Shown piece by piece: positions 24,317-33,965 of a DNA stretch of 64,000 nt. Position 1 is the first letter of the stretch. Each line of letters opens with the position of its first letter. The notes below the pieces were generated by a model that was not told the DNA's origin, did not search any database, and worked only from the letters and a program-made list of their open reading frames with translations. Origin of the DNA: Lacticaseibacillus paracasei subsp. paracasei (GTDB taxonomy: Bacteria > Bacillota > Bacilli > Lactobacillales > Lactobacillaceae); contig NZ_AP012541.1 in the NCBI RefSeq assembly GCF_000829035.1, positions 496,001 through 560,000 on the forward strand. The letters are read 5' to 3'. The translations under genes were made by a program, and so were the position numbers.

Positions 24317-25276
24317 ATGAAAATTGTTCTTTTAGATGGATATGAACTAAACAAAGATTTAAATTGGAAAAGCTTGCAAGAATTAGGCGACTGCACTTTA
24401 TATGATCGTACCCCAGTTAACGATAACGCTGAAATCATAAAACGAATTAAATATGCTGATATCGTCATTACACACAAAACACCCCTAGATCATGAAGTGA
24501 TTAGCAAAACATCACGATTGAAGTATATCGGAATCATGGGAACCGGTTATGATGTCGTTGATATTGAGAGCGCACACCAGAACAAGGTTGTGGTGACTAA
24601 CATTCCCACATATGCAAGTGATGCAGTGGCACAATTTACTTTCTCGTTATTATTAGAAGTGACTAGCCAAGTTGGATTGCATAATCAGCTTGTTCATGAA
24701 AACCGGTGGGCACAGGCTCGTGATTTTACTTTTTGGGAAAAACCGCTATTAGAATTAAAAGGGAAAACTTTAGGAATAATCGGTTATGGCCATATTGCGC
24801 AAAAAGTTGCTAAAATAGGACACGCTTTTTCTATGAAAGTTATTTTCTATAATCATCGTCCTAAAAAGGTTCCTGAATCATGGATTCAGCAGGTTTCATT
24901 TGATGAACTATTAAGGCAATCTGATGTGCTTAGTCTGCATGTGATCCAAACACCAGAAACAATTGATTTAATTAATAATGATACGATTGCCAAAATGAAA
25001 ACTGGGGTTATTATATTGAATACGGCCCGAGGCAAATTGGCTAATGAAGCGGACATCAAGAATGCCTTGAATGAAGGCAAAATTTATGCCTACGCCACTG
25101 ATGTTGTTAAAGGGGAGCCCATTGCTAGTGATAGCCCATTATTACAGGCCAAAAATTGTTATATTACCCCACATATTGCTTGGGCACCATATGAGACAAG
25201 AGAACGGTTGTTGCATATGACTGTTGATAATATAAAAGCATATTTATCAGGAGATCTGAAAAACGTTATCAATTAA
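24317..25276 (+). CDS. D-2-hydroxyacid dehydrogenase (NAD-dependent)
   Basis: 319 residues, ATG after AGGGGG. The family signature is complete: dinucleotide-binding GKTLGIIGYGHIAQKVAKIG at about 150-168, VLSLHVIQTPET, the catalytic Arg in ILNTARGKL, the Glu region GEPIASDSPLL and the catalytic His in NCYITPHIAWAPYE. It reduces a 2-oxoacid such as pyruvate, glyoxylate or hydroxypyruvate; the glycerate-dehydrogenase-like branch is my best guess. It starts 14 bases after the ardC fragment, with no operon partner. Confidence 0.85.
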   Translation: MKIVLLDGYELNKDLNWKSLQELGDCTLYDRTPVNDNAEIIKRIKYADIVITHKTPLDHEVISKTSRLKYIGIMGTGYDVVDIESAHQNKVVVTNIPTYASDAVAQFTFSLLLEVTSQVGLHNQLVHENRWAQARDFTFWEKPLLELKGKTLGIIGYGHIAQKVAKIGHAFSMKVIFYNHRPKKVPESWIQQVSFDELLRQSDVLSLHVIQTPETIDLINNDTIAKMKTGVIILNTARGKLANEADIKNALNEGKIYAYATDVVKGEPIASDSPLLQAKNCYITPHIAWAPYETRERLLHMTVDNIKAYLSGDLKNVIN

Positions 25277-25371
25277 TGGCAATGGTCTGTGAATTCTTTT
25301 GCCTACATTGAAGTAAAACTGTCTAAAATAAAGCAATTAGAAAAAACAGAGCCAGCAAATAAAGTGTTAAG

Positions 25372-25414
25372 AAAAATACGGAGAGCTAGAATTTTATAGC
25401 TTCTCCGTATTTTT
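25372..25414. terminator. Bidirectional terminator
   Basis: AAAAATACGGAGA..GCT pairs with AGC.TCTCCGTATTTTT. It serves the dehydrogenase on plus and the YolD-UmuC operon on minus, overlapping the last codons of the latter. Confidence 0.75.
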
Positions 25415-25780
25415 AAAGGCCACATTGCGAATTTCTTGTAGTGGGATAAACCGATCAGCGTCAATCACAATATCATTGGCATTGTAGCCACGGATCAAGG
25501 TGGTGATATCTGGCAAATGACGGTTGTTTTGGTCAACCGTTTTTAATTGAATGGTCACTGGTTGCTGACGCTGATATGCGTCCGCCAATACCTCGGTAAT
25601 TACTGCTAAGGATTGTTGCGGTCTTGGAACGTATACTGCATTCAACTGCTGGTTCTGTTGGTTTAAAGCGGCAGTATGATCAGATAAATAGAACCCCTGC
25701 CATTTCATCATGCCCCGGTCATGATAATCGTGTTCAAAAAAATGCTTAACCGTGCCTAAATCAAAGTCTTGGTTATTCAA
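25394..25780 (-). CDS. YolD-like protein of the UmuC operon
   Basis: 128 residues. The YolD-like fold is suggested by the beta pattern with RGMMKWQGFYLSDHTAAL near the start and IRGYNANDIVIDADRFIPLQEI near the end. YolD proteins are regularly encoded beside UmuC-type polymerases and are proposed partners of them. It overlaps the preceding small gene by 8 bases, so it is coupled to the SOS operon. Confidence 0.7.
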   Translation of the reverse strand: MNNQDFDLGTVKHFFEHDYHDRGMMKWQGFYLSDHTAALNQQNQQLNAVYVPRPQQSLAVITEVLADAYQRQQPVTIQLKTVDQNNRHLPDITTLIRGYNANDIVIDADRFIPLQEIRNVAFKNTEKL

Positions 25781-26093
25781 GGGGCACCCGCTTTCGTTGA
25801 ATCAGCTTTTGACTTGCCGGCCACCGTTCTCCTGTAAAGCCGACAAATTCGATCGTTAGCTTTATATCTTGTCGTAATGCTTTTAACAGCTTTTCTAAAT
25901 CAGCTAAATCATAGTGTGCTAATTTATGTAAGGGAACGGATTGCAAGCGCTCGTTAGCCCGTTGACTGTTAAAAAACAGATTATAGGTCTGATCGTAGGT
26001 ATCATTAGTCAACATTAACCAATAGCGGGTTTGGGGACACCGCTTAAACAATAGGGTTAATCGCCCCTTAATAATCTCTATATCGCTATTCAT
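25773..26093 (-). CDS. Small protein of the UmuC operon, unknown function
   Basis: About 106 residues from ATG 26093 (MNSDIEIIKGRLT), overlapping the polymerase end by 8 bases; an ATG at 26108 is an alternative. It contains ETRYWLML-like aromatic helices and a basic tail (RWPASQKLIQRKRVPLE). Lactobacillus plasmid and chromosomal UmuC operons often carry such a small middle gene. No function is known to me. Confidence 0.6.
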   Translation of the reverse strand: MNSDIEIIKGRLTLLFKRCPQTRYWLMLTNDTYDQTYNLFFNSQRANERLQSVPLHKLAHYDLADLEKLLKALRQDIKLTIEFVGFTGERWPASQKLIQRKRVPLE

Positions 26094-27396
26094 AGCTATT
26101 ACCTCCATTATGTCCGCCCACTAGTGAAGCCCGCTTGATAGCGGTGCCCCCCTTTAATAAACTGGTCGCGTAAACTAGTTTGGTGAACCCAAATTGCCGG
26201 TGAATTTCATCAATCACCTGGTTTAACCGGCTACGGCGAATTTGGTTGCGCGGTGTTTCAAATAAATTAAGTTGTTGGCCGGAGTTGGCACTTAGTTTAC
26301 TGCTATAAACGCCAATATTCCGGACAGCTTGACCGTCCCAATTCTGACGGAATAACCACAATAATTGTTGCGTCAAAACTTGATTGTCGTTAGTCGGGTC
26401 AATTTTTAAAGCTTGGTGAAAGCCACCGCGACCATCTGCTTCAGCTGCGGCATAGGAAAACCCAATGCTTAGCGATAGACACCCCGCCAGTTTATGGTGG
26501 TGCCGAAGCCGCGCCGCCACCTGTTCCCCAATTTCTTTAATGACGGTTTCAATTTCGACTTGGTTAAAATAATCTCGTGGCAATACTTGCGAATTACCCA
26601 GGCTAGCTTCTTTAACCTTAGTTGGTTCCGTAACTTGCGCGCGATCAATTCCCCAGGCCGTAGCAAATAACTGGCTACCAATGACGCCAAGCTGCTGTTT
26701 GAGTAAATAAGGGTTGGTATGGGCTAGCTCATACATATTGTGAATGTGAAGGCGGTTCAAACGTTTCGCCATACGGGGACCAATCCCCCAAACGTCCGTT
26801 AATTCAGTAATTGACCAAATTTTATCCGGCACAGTTTCGTAATGGATTTCACCGATCAATTCATGATTATGTTTAGCGTAAAGGTCTAAGGCTAATTTAG
26901 CTTGCACCGGATTGTCACCAATTCCCACGGTGGTATACAAGCCTAGCTTTTGCCGAACTGTCTTTTGAATCAAGCGTGCCACTTCGCGAACGGAATTGCC
27001 AAACAGCCGCCAAGTATGGGTCATATCAAGAATGCTTTCATCAATTGAATACGGCCAAACCTCTTTTTCAGTAGTAAATTGATGAAAGATCTGATTGATC
27101 TGCAAATTACGTTGAATATAAAGGTTCATGCGCGGTGGCACGACCCACAACCTGGGGTCATTGGGTAAGTCACGTTTACGGGAGACGTTGGCTTTAAGAT
27201 GAAATAAGTGCTTAGCTTCGGGTGACGTGGCTAAAATGAGTCCGCCATTGGTATTTTCAGCTTCACTAAGGACCACTAATGGGACTTTTAAGGGATTTAG
27301 CCCCCGGGAAACGGCTTCGCAACTAGCATAAAAGGACTTGTTATCAATTAAGAAGAACACGCCATGCGGTTCATCATGAGTAAACAATTTCATCAC
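26086..27396 (-). CDS. UmuC/UvrX-type Y-family DNA polymerase
   Basis: 436 residues. Catalytic motifs: GVFFLIDNKSFYASCEAVSR with the first Asp near residue 18, and VWPYSIDESILDMTH with the Asp-Glu pair near 115. Then GIGDNPVQAKLALDLYAKH, the helix-hairpin-helix VWGIGPRMAKRLNRLHI, a little-finger domain and a clamp-binding-type end (QQLNLFE). It makes error-prone translesion synthesis after DNA damage. It is the first gene of a three-gene operon behind a LexA-like box. Confidence 0.9.
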   Translation of the reverse strand: MMKLFTHDEPHGVFFLIDNKSFYASCEAVSRGLNPLKVPLVVLSEAENTNGGLILATSPEAKHLFHLKANVSRKRDLPNDPRLWVVPPRMNLYIQRNLQINQIFHQFTTEKEVWPYSIDESILDMTHTWRLFGNSVREVARLIQKTVRQKLGLYTTVGIGDNPVQAKLALDLYAKHNHELIGEIHYETVPDKIWSITELTDVWGIGPRMAKRLNRLHIHNMYELAHTNPYLLKQQLGVIGSQLFATAWGIDRAQVTEPTKVKEASLGNSQVLPRDYFNQVEIETVIKEIGEQVAARLRHHHKLAGCLSLSIGFSYAAAEADGRGGFHQALKIDPTNDNQVLTQQLLWLFRQNWDGQAVRNIGVYSSKLSANSGQQLNLFETPRNQIRRSRLNQVIDEIHRQFGFTKLVYATSLLKGGTAIKRASLVGGHNGGNSYE

Positions 27397-27431
27397 TTCC
27401 GTTAGCTTTTACCTGTATTGTAGCACAGAGG

Positions 27432-27446
27432 GCAAACGTGTGTTCC
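27432..27446 (-). promoter_or_regulatory. LexA (SOS) box with promoter of the UmuC operon
   Basis: GCAAACGTGTGTTCC reads as a near-palindrome (AAAC-N4-GTTC) close to the Gram-positive consensus GAAC-N4-GTTC. A minus-strand -10-like TACAAT lies just downstream at 27418-27423, so repressor binding would block polymerase. Position and target gene fit SOS control. Confidence 0.65.
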
Positions 27447-27498
27447 CTAAAAACTGCTAGAAAGCTGATTAAAAATAGTCGAAAATCCATTATAGTCA

Positions 27499-27640
27499 TG
27501 CTATAATGTAGACAGAAAAAGGGAAGCCCCGCTAGAACAGGACTTCCCATGCAAGCCGCTTCAAAGGCGGTGGCGAAGTTAATAAGACAGCATTAAGCTA
27601 CCCTGTAACTGGCCAAAGTTACGCAGGGTGGCTTTTTTAT
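27499..27640 (+). ncRNA. Antisense RNA of a type I toxin-antitoxin pair (RatA-like)
   Basis: An extended -10 box TGCTATAAT ends at 27507. The region holds GGGAAG...CTTCCC and AAGCCGC..GGCGG hairpins and ends in a strong terminator, AGCTACCCTG paired with CAGGGTGGC plus a T run (27596-27638). The terminator overlaps the 3' end of the toxin gene on the other strand, giving converging, overlapping transcripts as in txpA/ratA. Confidence 0.55.
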
Positions 27641-27726
27641 TTGTTCCTTTTGTCGATGTACGTTAGCAACGCTAAAATAAACATTGCAAATAGCAACATC
27701 AACGAGAGTGTCTGGAAGACGCTCAT
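27637..27726 (-). CDS. Holin-like type I toxin (TxpA/BsrG family)
   Basis: 29 residues, MSVFQTLSLMLLFAMFILAL then TYIDKRNK: one membrane helix and a basic tail, the hallmark of Hol_Tox/TxpA peptides. AGGAAGG lies 11 bases upstream of the ATG. The gene overlaps the 3' end of an RNA transcribed from the opposite strand. Overproduction of such peptides damages the membrane, and the antisense RNA normally blocks the mRNA. Longer frames in this area are shadows. Confidence 0.6.
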   Translation of the reverse strand: MSVFQTLSLMLLFAMFILALLTYIDKRNK

Positions 27727-27911
27727 TGACTGTGAAACCTTCCTGAAGATTATTCCATGTTCCCATGGGCCTCACCTCGCAAGGGAAAAGACAGCCACCG
27801 CCCTTAAAACTTCCTGCGTAATCCATTATACAGGTGAATTAAGTGTTGACCAAGCACAATAAAAATTAAGTCATGGGGTTTCATAGGATCCTAAATTTGA
27901 TCAAATTAAGC

Positions 27912-29171
27912 TCAGCAAAACATCTTTTGTAGATACCCTTTTTTTAGTTCCTGGAGTTTTTCAAGCTTACGCTGATGAAGAGTGATAGTGTTGTCCAATC
28001 CATTCAGAAGCTCAGCGAGCTTAACTTGTTCTCTCTTTCTTGGGAGCAGAACAGGAAAATCAATCAAGATGTTCTGATTGAGGTGCTTGATTGTTCCACC
28101 GGTCGACTTGGCATTGGCATACTTCATTAGAAACGGGGCTGCCAAGTATTGATAAACATAATCAACGTCAATTGTCTCTGGATCCTTTATCTTGACATTG
28201 AAGACTCCTGCATTTAATGTTGCTGGCATGTTGAGGCCTTGAACAAGGGCTACTTTGCCCAAGGTCCCATCCTTTGTTATAAGGATACTGCCATTTTCGA
28301 CTTGTATCTTTGTATCTTGCTCATACCGATTTTTTTCTACATAGTGGACCGTCGAATAATCAACCGTACCGTCGTGAAAATTTGTTCCTGTGATTAACAT
28401 ATAATCTCCGGACTCGAGAAACTCTGATGTACGCAAATTCTGCCACCCAATCCGAGCATTTAAGGTTGCAATGTCAGAAAGCTTACGCTGTTCCCAAGCG
28501 TCAGCAAACCCTGCAAATCTTAATTGCGGGAACTTGCTACCATTTCTGGGGAACAATTTCTGCAAATAGCCCTGTTTAAGTTCCTTAAGCTTAGCTAACT
28601 TACGCTGATGAAGAGTGATAGTGTCGTCTAACTGTTTGAAAAATGAGCCGATTTTTTGTTGTTCATCTACTATCTTAGGAACAACTAGTAGAGTATTAAA
28701 AAAATCAGTAGGTGCAATATTTAGTAACCCATGATTACGAGCCCCTTCTGCCGCATTCTTAGAAACCTCCCGGTACCATCTAGTGGTATCGTAATATGAA
28801 ACTAGAAACTGAGAATTGATTTTCGTAGGTCTAAAGACTATATAAAGTGTCGATAGAACGCCCATATCATACTTATCTAAACGCTTAATAGCGCCCCATG
28901 GATATCCATTTGAATAACTTTTATTATATGCAAACTCACCATTTTTAACTAAAAAATATCCAGTAACATCACGACTCGCTACTTGCTTATTGAAAAAATC
29001 ATTTTGATCTACCAAACCATCTTGTGCAGATATTGTTAGCGGAAGAGTCGACTCATTATTTTTGTTTTTTCTAGTAACACGCTCTGAGATGCTAGATAAC
29101 TTACGCTCTTCCCAAGGATCAGTAAACCCTTTAAATCTTAACTGCGGGTAACTAGCTTGTTGATCTTTCAT
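27912..29171 (-). CDS. hsdS: Type I restriction-modification specificity subunit HsdS
   Basis: 419 residues with the two-fold layout of HsdS. Target domain 1 (about 20-170) is followed by a conserved helix (LHQRKLAKLKELKQGYLQKLFP). Target domain 2 (about 215-375) is followed by LHQRKLEKLQELKKGYLQKMF. Each half starts PQLRFxGFxDxWExRKLS. The two target domains read the two halves of the bipartite site. The start overlaps the hsdM stop by 4 bases. No second hsdS copy or inverted target repeats are nearby, so phase variation is not evident. Confidence 0.9.
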   Translation of the reverse strand: MKDQQASYPQLRFKGFTDPWEERKLSSISERVTRKNKNNESTLPLTISAQDGLVDQNDFFNKQVASRDVTGYFLVKNGEFAYNKSYSNGYPWGAIKRLDKYDMGVLSTLYIVFRPTKINSQFLVSYYDTTRWYREVSKNAAEGARNHGLLNIAPTDFFNTLLVVPKIVDEQQKIGSFFKQLDDTITLHQRKLAKLKELKQGYLQKLFPRNGSKFPQLRFAGFADAWEQRKLSDIATLNARIGWQNLRTSEFLESGDYMLITGTNFHDGTVDYSTVHYVEKNRYEQDTKIQVENGSILITKDGTLGKVALVQGLNMPATLNAGVFNVKIKDPETIDVDYVYQYLAAPFLMKYANAKSTGGTIKHLNQNILIDFPVLLPRKREQVKLAELLNGLDNTITLHQRKLEKLQELKKGYLQKMFC

Positions 29172-30784
29172 TTGTGGGCCTCCGGTTTTGACTGGTCATT
29201 AACCTGGGTGGTCACTAACTGGCTAGCTAATTCATTAAAGATTTGTTCATTCTGACTGATTTCCTCGTCCAGTTGCTTTAGATCAGCTTTGACTTGGTTC
29301 AGATCAATCTCGGGTTCCGGCTCAAACGTATCAACGTAGCGCGGAATATTTAAATTATAATCATTCGCTTTGATTTCTGCCGGTGAGGCCACATGGGCAT
29401 ATTTATCGACATCCTGCCGGTTTTGATAAGTGGTCACAATTTTTTGAATATTCACTGCCGTTAGCTTATTTTGATTCTTGTCCTTTTCAAATTCCCGGGA
29501 CGCATCAATAAATAAGACGTCGTCAGTGGTTTTGTGTTTCTTTAAAATCATGATCAACGTTGGAATACTGGTGGAATGAAAAATATTGGCGGGTAGTCCA
29601 ATAATGGCATCAATCCGGTTATCCAGCAGGAGTTTTTGGCGAATCTTACCTTCCTTAGCCCCCCGAAATAGCACGCCATGGGGTAAGACAATGCCCATAG
29701 TTCCGTGCTCCTGCAAATGATAAAAGCCGTGTAGCAGAAAGGCAAAGTCGGCTTTAGATTTAGGCGGTAAGACGCCATAGTCGCGGAAGCGGGGATCAGA
29801 CAAACGTTTGTCACTATTATCCCAGTGCGCCGAGTAGGGCGGGTTCATAACGACCGCATCAAATAAGTAAGGTTCGTCAACCGGCCAATCTTTACTTAAC
29901 GTGTCGCCATTGCGTAAATGCATATCGTCATACGAGACCCCATGTAACATGAGGTTCATACGGGCCAGGTTATAGGTCGTGGTGTTCAATTCTTGGCCGT
30001 GATAACTCACTAAATTGGGGTCTTGCACGTGCTGTCCGACATTTAATAGCAGTGAACCGGAACCAACCGCTGGATCATAAATAGTTCGAACTTGTTTGTC
30101 ACCTGCATTGCGCTGATAAGTCACAATCTGGGCAATAATGTCGGACACCTGCCGTGGGGTATAAAATTCACCCGCTTTTTTACCGGAATCACTGGCAAAT
30201 TGCGCGATTAAGTATTCATAGGCGTCACCTAGGACGTCGCCTTGATGGTGGACAAGATCAATTGCATTTAAAGCCAACATAGTATCACTAATAGTTTGGT
30301 TACGTTGTTGTAAAGAACTGCCTAATTTATTACTACTTAAATCCACATCGGCAAACAAGCCCGAAAAGTCTTGCGCTGAAGACAGATTTTGCGTCGACTG
30401 TTCCAGATCATGAAGTGCTTGAGATAAATCGTCTAACGCAAAAGTATGGGCTTGAATCTTGCCAATCAGGGTGGTGTACAACGCTTGTGGTTGAATTAAA
30501 TAGCCGAGCGTGTTTTGCAAATACTCCACTAAACTGGGCTGCACCGAGACGCCTTCCAACTCGAACTGAGGATCCATATACTGAGCATATTTCTGAGTGA
30601 CATTTTCGGTTTCGCCTGCCCAATCACTAAAAGTCGTTAAGGTTTTCTCGGATAGAAACCGATAAAAAATTAACCCCAATAAATAATTTTTATATTCAGA
30701 AGCGTCCATTTTCCCGCGTAAGACATCGGCCGCATTCCATAGGGCGCTTTCAAGTTGACTAGCTTGAGTTGTTTTTTCTGACAT
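29168..30784 (-). CDS. hsdM: Type I DNA adenine methyltransferase HsdM
   Basis: 538 residues. The N-terminal helical domain (ALWNAADVLRGKMDASEYKN) is followed by the N6-adenine methylase core: the AdoMet-binding motif TIYDPAVGSGSLLLNVG near 240 and catalytic NPPY in VMNPPYSAHW near 315. With HsdS it methylates host DNA, and with HsdR it forms the nuclease. It starts 13 bases after hsdR, so the three genes form one transcript. Confidence 0.92.
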   Translation of the reverse strand: MSEKTTQASQLESALWNAADVLRGKMDASEYKNYLLGLIFYRFLSEKTLTTFSDWAGETENVTQKYAQYMDPQFELEGVSVQPSLVEYLQNTLGYLIQPQALYTTLIGKIQAHTFALDDLSQALHDLEQSTQNLSSAQDFSGLFADVDLSSNKLGSSLQQRNQTISDTMLALNAIDLVHHQGDVLGDAYEYLIAQFASDSGKKAGEFYTPRQVSDIIAQIVTYQRNAGDKQVRTIYDPAVGSGSLLLNVGQHVQDPNLVSYHGQELNTTTYNLARMNLMLHGVSYDDMHLRNGDTLSKDWPVDEPYLFDAVVMNPPYSAHWDNSDKRLSDPRFRDYGVLPPKSKADFAFLLHGFYHLQEHGTMGIVLPHGVLFRGAKEGKIRQKLLLDNRIDAIIGLPANIFHSTSIPTLIMILKKHKTTDDVLFIDASREFEKDKNQNKLTAVNIQKIVTTYQNRQDVDKYAHVASPAEIKANDYNLNIPRYVDTFEPEPEIDLNQVKADLKQLDEEISQNEQIFNELASQLVTTQVNDQSKPEAHK

Positions 30785-30797
30785 TGTTTAACCTCAC

Positions 30798-33700
30798 TTA
30801 TTTTTGTAGATAAATTGCTAAATCGTGTTCAATAAACTGCCGCCAAGCGGCCTGGGACTTAATCCGGTATAGTGGCAAAATAGCTGGAATCTTCGGCCCA
30901 GCGGCTGTTTGAGCTTGTAAGGCCGCTGCTAAATTCGCTGACTGCGTTAATTCTTGTTCATGATGCCATTCATCAGTACCCACGGTGTGTTCACGTGCCA
31001 CCCGTAATAGGGTTGCTTGATCTAGGCCCCACGTGTGGGCAAAAGCCGTCGTTTTTTGGACCAATTGTTTCTGGGCATAAGCGGCCACCAACTCCCGAGC
31101 ATTCAACGCTACTGGCGCTTGATTTTGGTCACTCTGTTGCTGAGACTGTTGCATTTGTTGCTCAATATAAGGCATGGCTTCGCGAATTAATTGAGCCTGT
31201 TGCGGTTGCGTTTCCGCTAATTTATTCAAACTAGCCTGTACTTTGGCACTATTTTGCAGGTAATCGGTCATATGGGCTTGGGCTTGATCAGGTGTCGTGT
31301 ACTGTTGCTGTTCATCAATCCAATCTTGAATTAATTGCGTCAAATAATCATAATCCACCAAGACGACTGAACCAACGGCTAAGGAAAAGTCTAAAGCGGC
31401 CAACTCTTCGGGGACTTTCTCAGGCTCTTGGTTAGTAACCGCCGCTTTAATCCGCAGATATTTACCCGTATAGGATTCTACTTCGGGCTGAGCAATACCA
31501 AAAGTCTTTTCGCTGTTCTCCCAAGTGAAATCGTTGTACATGGATAAGGAATTCAATTGTTGATTCACTTGGCGAAAGGCTTTCACAAACTGTACCTTGG
31601 CAGTAGTTCCTTTAAGGTCATCGGCAGCCGTCGGCGTTGGAGCAATGGCTTTTAAATCCACCACAGCCTTTTGAAATTTTAAGACGGCCTGCTGATAAGT
31701 GGGACGAATGATGACATTAAAAGAGCCTTCGCCACTATATAACTTATAAGCTTCACGTTCATTCGCTTCCATGATTGCCGGCACCCGAAAGGTCACAATT
31801 TGGCCTTCTTGTTTTAATTCCCGGTTTTGGAGCCGGTTGGTGCGTGAGTAGGCTTGAATGAGTTCTTGATAAGCTAAGGTGCGGTCAACAAAGAGCGTGT
31901 TTAGCCGAGGGGCATCAAAACCCGTTAATAACCGTCGCACCACAATCACTAAATTAATTTCCTGATCGGGTTGCAAATGAGCAAAGACCGCCTCACGCCG
32001 GGCGGCCCGTTTTGCGACATCTTCGTTGTAGAGATTCAAATCGGCTAAATCAAAATTAGTGTGATACTGCCGATTATAATCTTTTAAAATGGTGGCCATT
32101 TGGTCATGTTTTTGCGCACTCTGATCTTCGTTTTCACTTAATGAATAAGTAATCGCAATTCGGGGCCAATCAGGATCTAGCTGATTGTGAGTAGTCTTTT
32201 TCGCGGCTTTAAAGGCTTGATAATAGCGTTGCGCCATTTCAATGGAGCTGGTGGTTAAAATCGCATTGTAGTTGCCATGCCCCAAGCTGGTTTTACGTGG
32301 GCCTTTTTGTAAAATATATTGAACAACTTGTTGGATATGTTCATCAGTCTCAAAGTCAGCCGGAGTTAAATACGTTTCTTCCAAGTCCTTGACTGACATC
32401 GCTTGAATCTTGGCTTGAATTTTTGCTTCATCAGCTGTACTCAGCAGGCGGCCTTGCTTATCGCGACGTGCTTTGACGCGCTGAGTTTCTTTTTCGAGGG
32501 CCCGGATTATTAACGTGTCTTTCCCAATCGTCGTTACGTGTTCCACGTTAAACGGTAACACGGCTTGGTCCTCTAAGGCATCTCGCAAGTTATAAACGTG
32601 ACAGACTTTACCAAATAGCTCCTCAGTCGTGACCGCTAGATCACCCTTGAGCTGTTTTTTATTTTCATTAAAGATGGGGGTGCCGGTGTAACCATACCAG
32701 TTACTATTGATAAACGCTGCTCGGATTTCCTTTTGCATCTTACCAAACTGCGACCGGTGGGCTTCGTCAACAAAGAAGATTACCCGTTGCTTTAAAGTCT
32801 TACTAAAGCGGGATTGCTTACCGGTTGCCAGCTGGGCTTGCGTTTTTTTGACCGCCCGATGAAGTTTTTGAATCGAGGTGACCAAGACCTTACCGTCATT
32901 TTGTTGCAATTTACGCATTAAATCACCGGTATTTTGGGCTTCGTTAATGGCAATATCGTCATTGGCGGCATAGGCACTAAAGTTGCTGGTTGTCTGTTCG
33001 TCTAAATCCCGCCGGTCAACTAAGAAGATGACCTTATCGACACCGGGATCTTGCGCCGCTAATTTAGCGGTTTTATATGAGGTGAGTGTTTTACCAGAAC
33101 CCGTGGTATGCCAAACAAAGCCATCTTGATGGTCATGAATCCGGTGCATCACGGCTTCAATCGCATAAATCTGATAAGGCCGTAAGAGAATTAAGCTCTG
33201 ACGTTCTTGGTCGATGACCGTATATTCACTGACCATTTTGTGGGCCATGGGAATATTAAGGACTTGGCGCGTAAACGCTAAGCCGTTTTCCACGGGGTGA
33301 TTATCCCGCGTTCGCCAATTGAACAAAAAGGCTTTATTGAAATGATCCGGTTCGGCATTCGCAAAATACGCCGTACTATCCGGCGTCATAATCACAAACA
33401 TTTGCAGCAGCGAGTAAATCCCCGTATATTTACCTTCTTGCGCGTATTTTTCAATTTGATTAAAAGCCTGGTTAAGTTCAACCGTGGCTTTTTTTAGTTC
33501 CAATTGAATTAAGGGTAACCCATTAATCAATAGGGTTACGTCAAACCGGCGATCAGGATCGACATCTTGAGTACCAGCTAACCGTGGTCGTACTGCTTGT
33601 CGGACCACTTCATAACTAGATTTACCACCAGCGACGTCCGCTTTCCAAAACAATTCCAGGGTGACGGTCCCCAATTTGGCATCATCACGTTCGATTTCAA

Positions 33701-33965
33701 CTTTACCAATGCCGTTTTCGGCAGCTAGTAATTTAGCCGCTTCGTAAGGCGTCCGTACTTCAATAGCACGTTTAACTTGATTAAATTCAGTATCAGTTAA
33801 TGGCTGCCCTTGCAATTTAGCATAATTATTGTTGTTTAACTTATCTCGAAAATTAGCCCATAATTGATCAGGAGTGGCACCATATAGATCTTTTCGCTCC
33901 ACCCATTGATTGTTCCCGGTTGTTAAGGTTTTAACGACTTCTTTTTCAAACGACAGCTCCAACAT
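30798..33965 (-). CDS. hsdR: Type I restriction endonuclease subunit HsdR
   Basis: 1055 residues. The N-terminal nuclease region has GLPLIQLELKK (Asp/Glu-x-Lys type motif near 155). The SF2 translocase has Walker A HTTGSGKT near 285, DEAH in FFVDEAHRSQFG near 400 and motif VI-like LIQAYSRTNRL. The C-terminal helical domain binds HsdM. It cuts incoming unmethylated DNA after translocation. First gene of the hsdRMS operon; the promoter must be in the 134-bp gap shared with the divergent gene at 34100. Confidence 0.92.
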   Translation of the reverse strand: MLELSFEKEVVKTLTTGNNQWVERKDLYGATPDQLWANFRDKLNNNNYAKLQGQPLTDTEFNQVKRAIEVRTPYEAAKLLAAENGIGKVEIERDDAKLGTVTLELFWKADVAGGKSSYEVVRQAVRPRLAGTQDVDPDRRFDVTLLINGLPLIQLELKKATVELNQAFNQIEKYAQEGKYTGIYSLLQMFVIMTPDSTAYFANAEPDHFNKAFLFNWRTRDNHPVENGLAFTRQVLNIPMAHKMVSEYTVIDQERQSLILLRPYQIYAIEAVMHRIHDHQDGFVWHTTGSGKTLTSYKTAKLAAQDPGVDKVIFLVDRRDLDEQTTSNFSAYAANDDIAINEAQNTGDLMRKLQQNDGKVLVTSIQKLHRAVKKTQAQLATGKQSRFSKTLKQRVIFFVDEAHRSQFGKMQKEIRAAFINSNWYGYTGTPIFNENKKQLKGDLAVTTEELFGKVCHVYNLRDALEDQAVLPFNVEHVTTIGKDTLIIRALEKETQRVKARRDKQGRLLSTADEAKIQAKIQAMSVKDLEETYLTPADFETDEHIQQVVQYILQKGPRKTSLGHGNYNAILTTSSIEMAQRYYQAFKAAKKTTHNQLDPDWPRIAITYSLSENEDQSAQKHDQMATILKDYNRQYHTNFDLADLNLYNEDVAKRAARREAVFAHLQPDQEINLVIVVRRLLTGFDAPRLNTLFVDRTLAYQELIQAYSRTNRLQNRELKQEGQIVTFRVPAIMEANEREAYKLYSGEGSFNVIIRPTYQQAVLKFQKAVVDLKAIAPTPTAADDLKGTTAKVQFVKAFRQVNQQLNSLSMYNDFTWENSEKTFGIAQPEVESYTGKYLRIKAAVTNQEPEKVPEELAALDFSLAVGSVVLVDYDYLTQLIQDWIDEQQQYTTPDQAQAHMTDYLQNSAKVQASLNKLAETQPQQAQLIREAMPYIEQQMQQSQQQSDQNQAPVALNARELVAAYAQKQLVQKTTAFAHTWGLDQATLLRVAREHTVGTDEWHHEQELTQSANLAAALQAQTAAGPKIPAILPLYRIKSQAAWRQFIEHDLAIYLQK

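Noticed and set aside
27593..27826. 77-codon minus-strand frame
   Set aside because: Out of frame with the 29-residue holin-like toxin, which has the better start and family pattern.
27912..29171. HsdS considered for phase-variable inversion with the resolvase at 37.9 kb
   Set aside because: No second hsdS or inverted target-domain copies are in the window, and the resolvase sits with a plasmid-type toxin locus 9 kb away.
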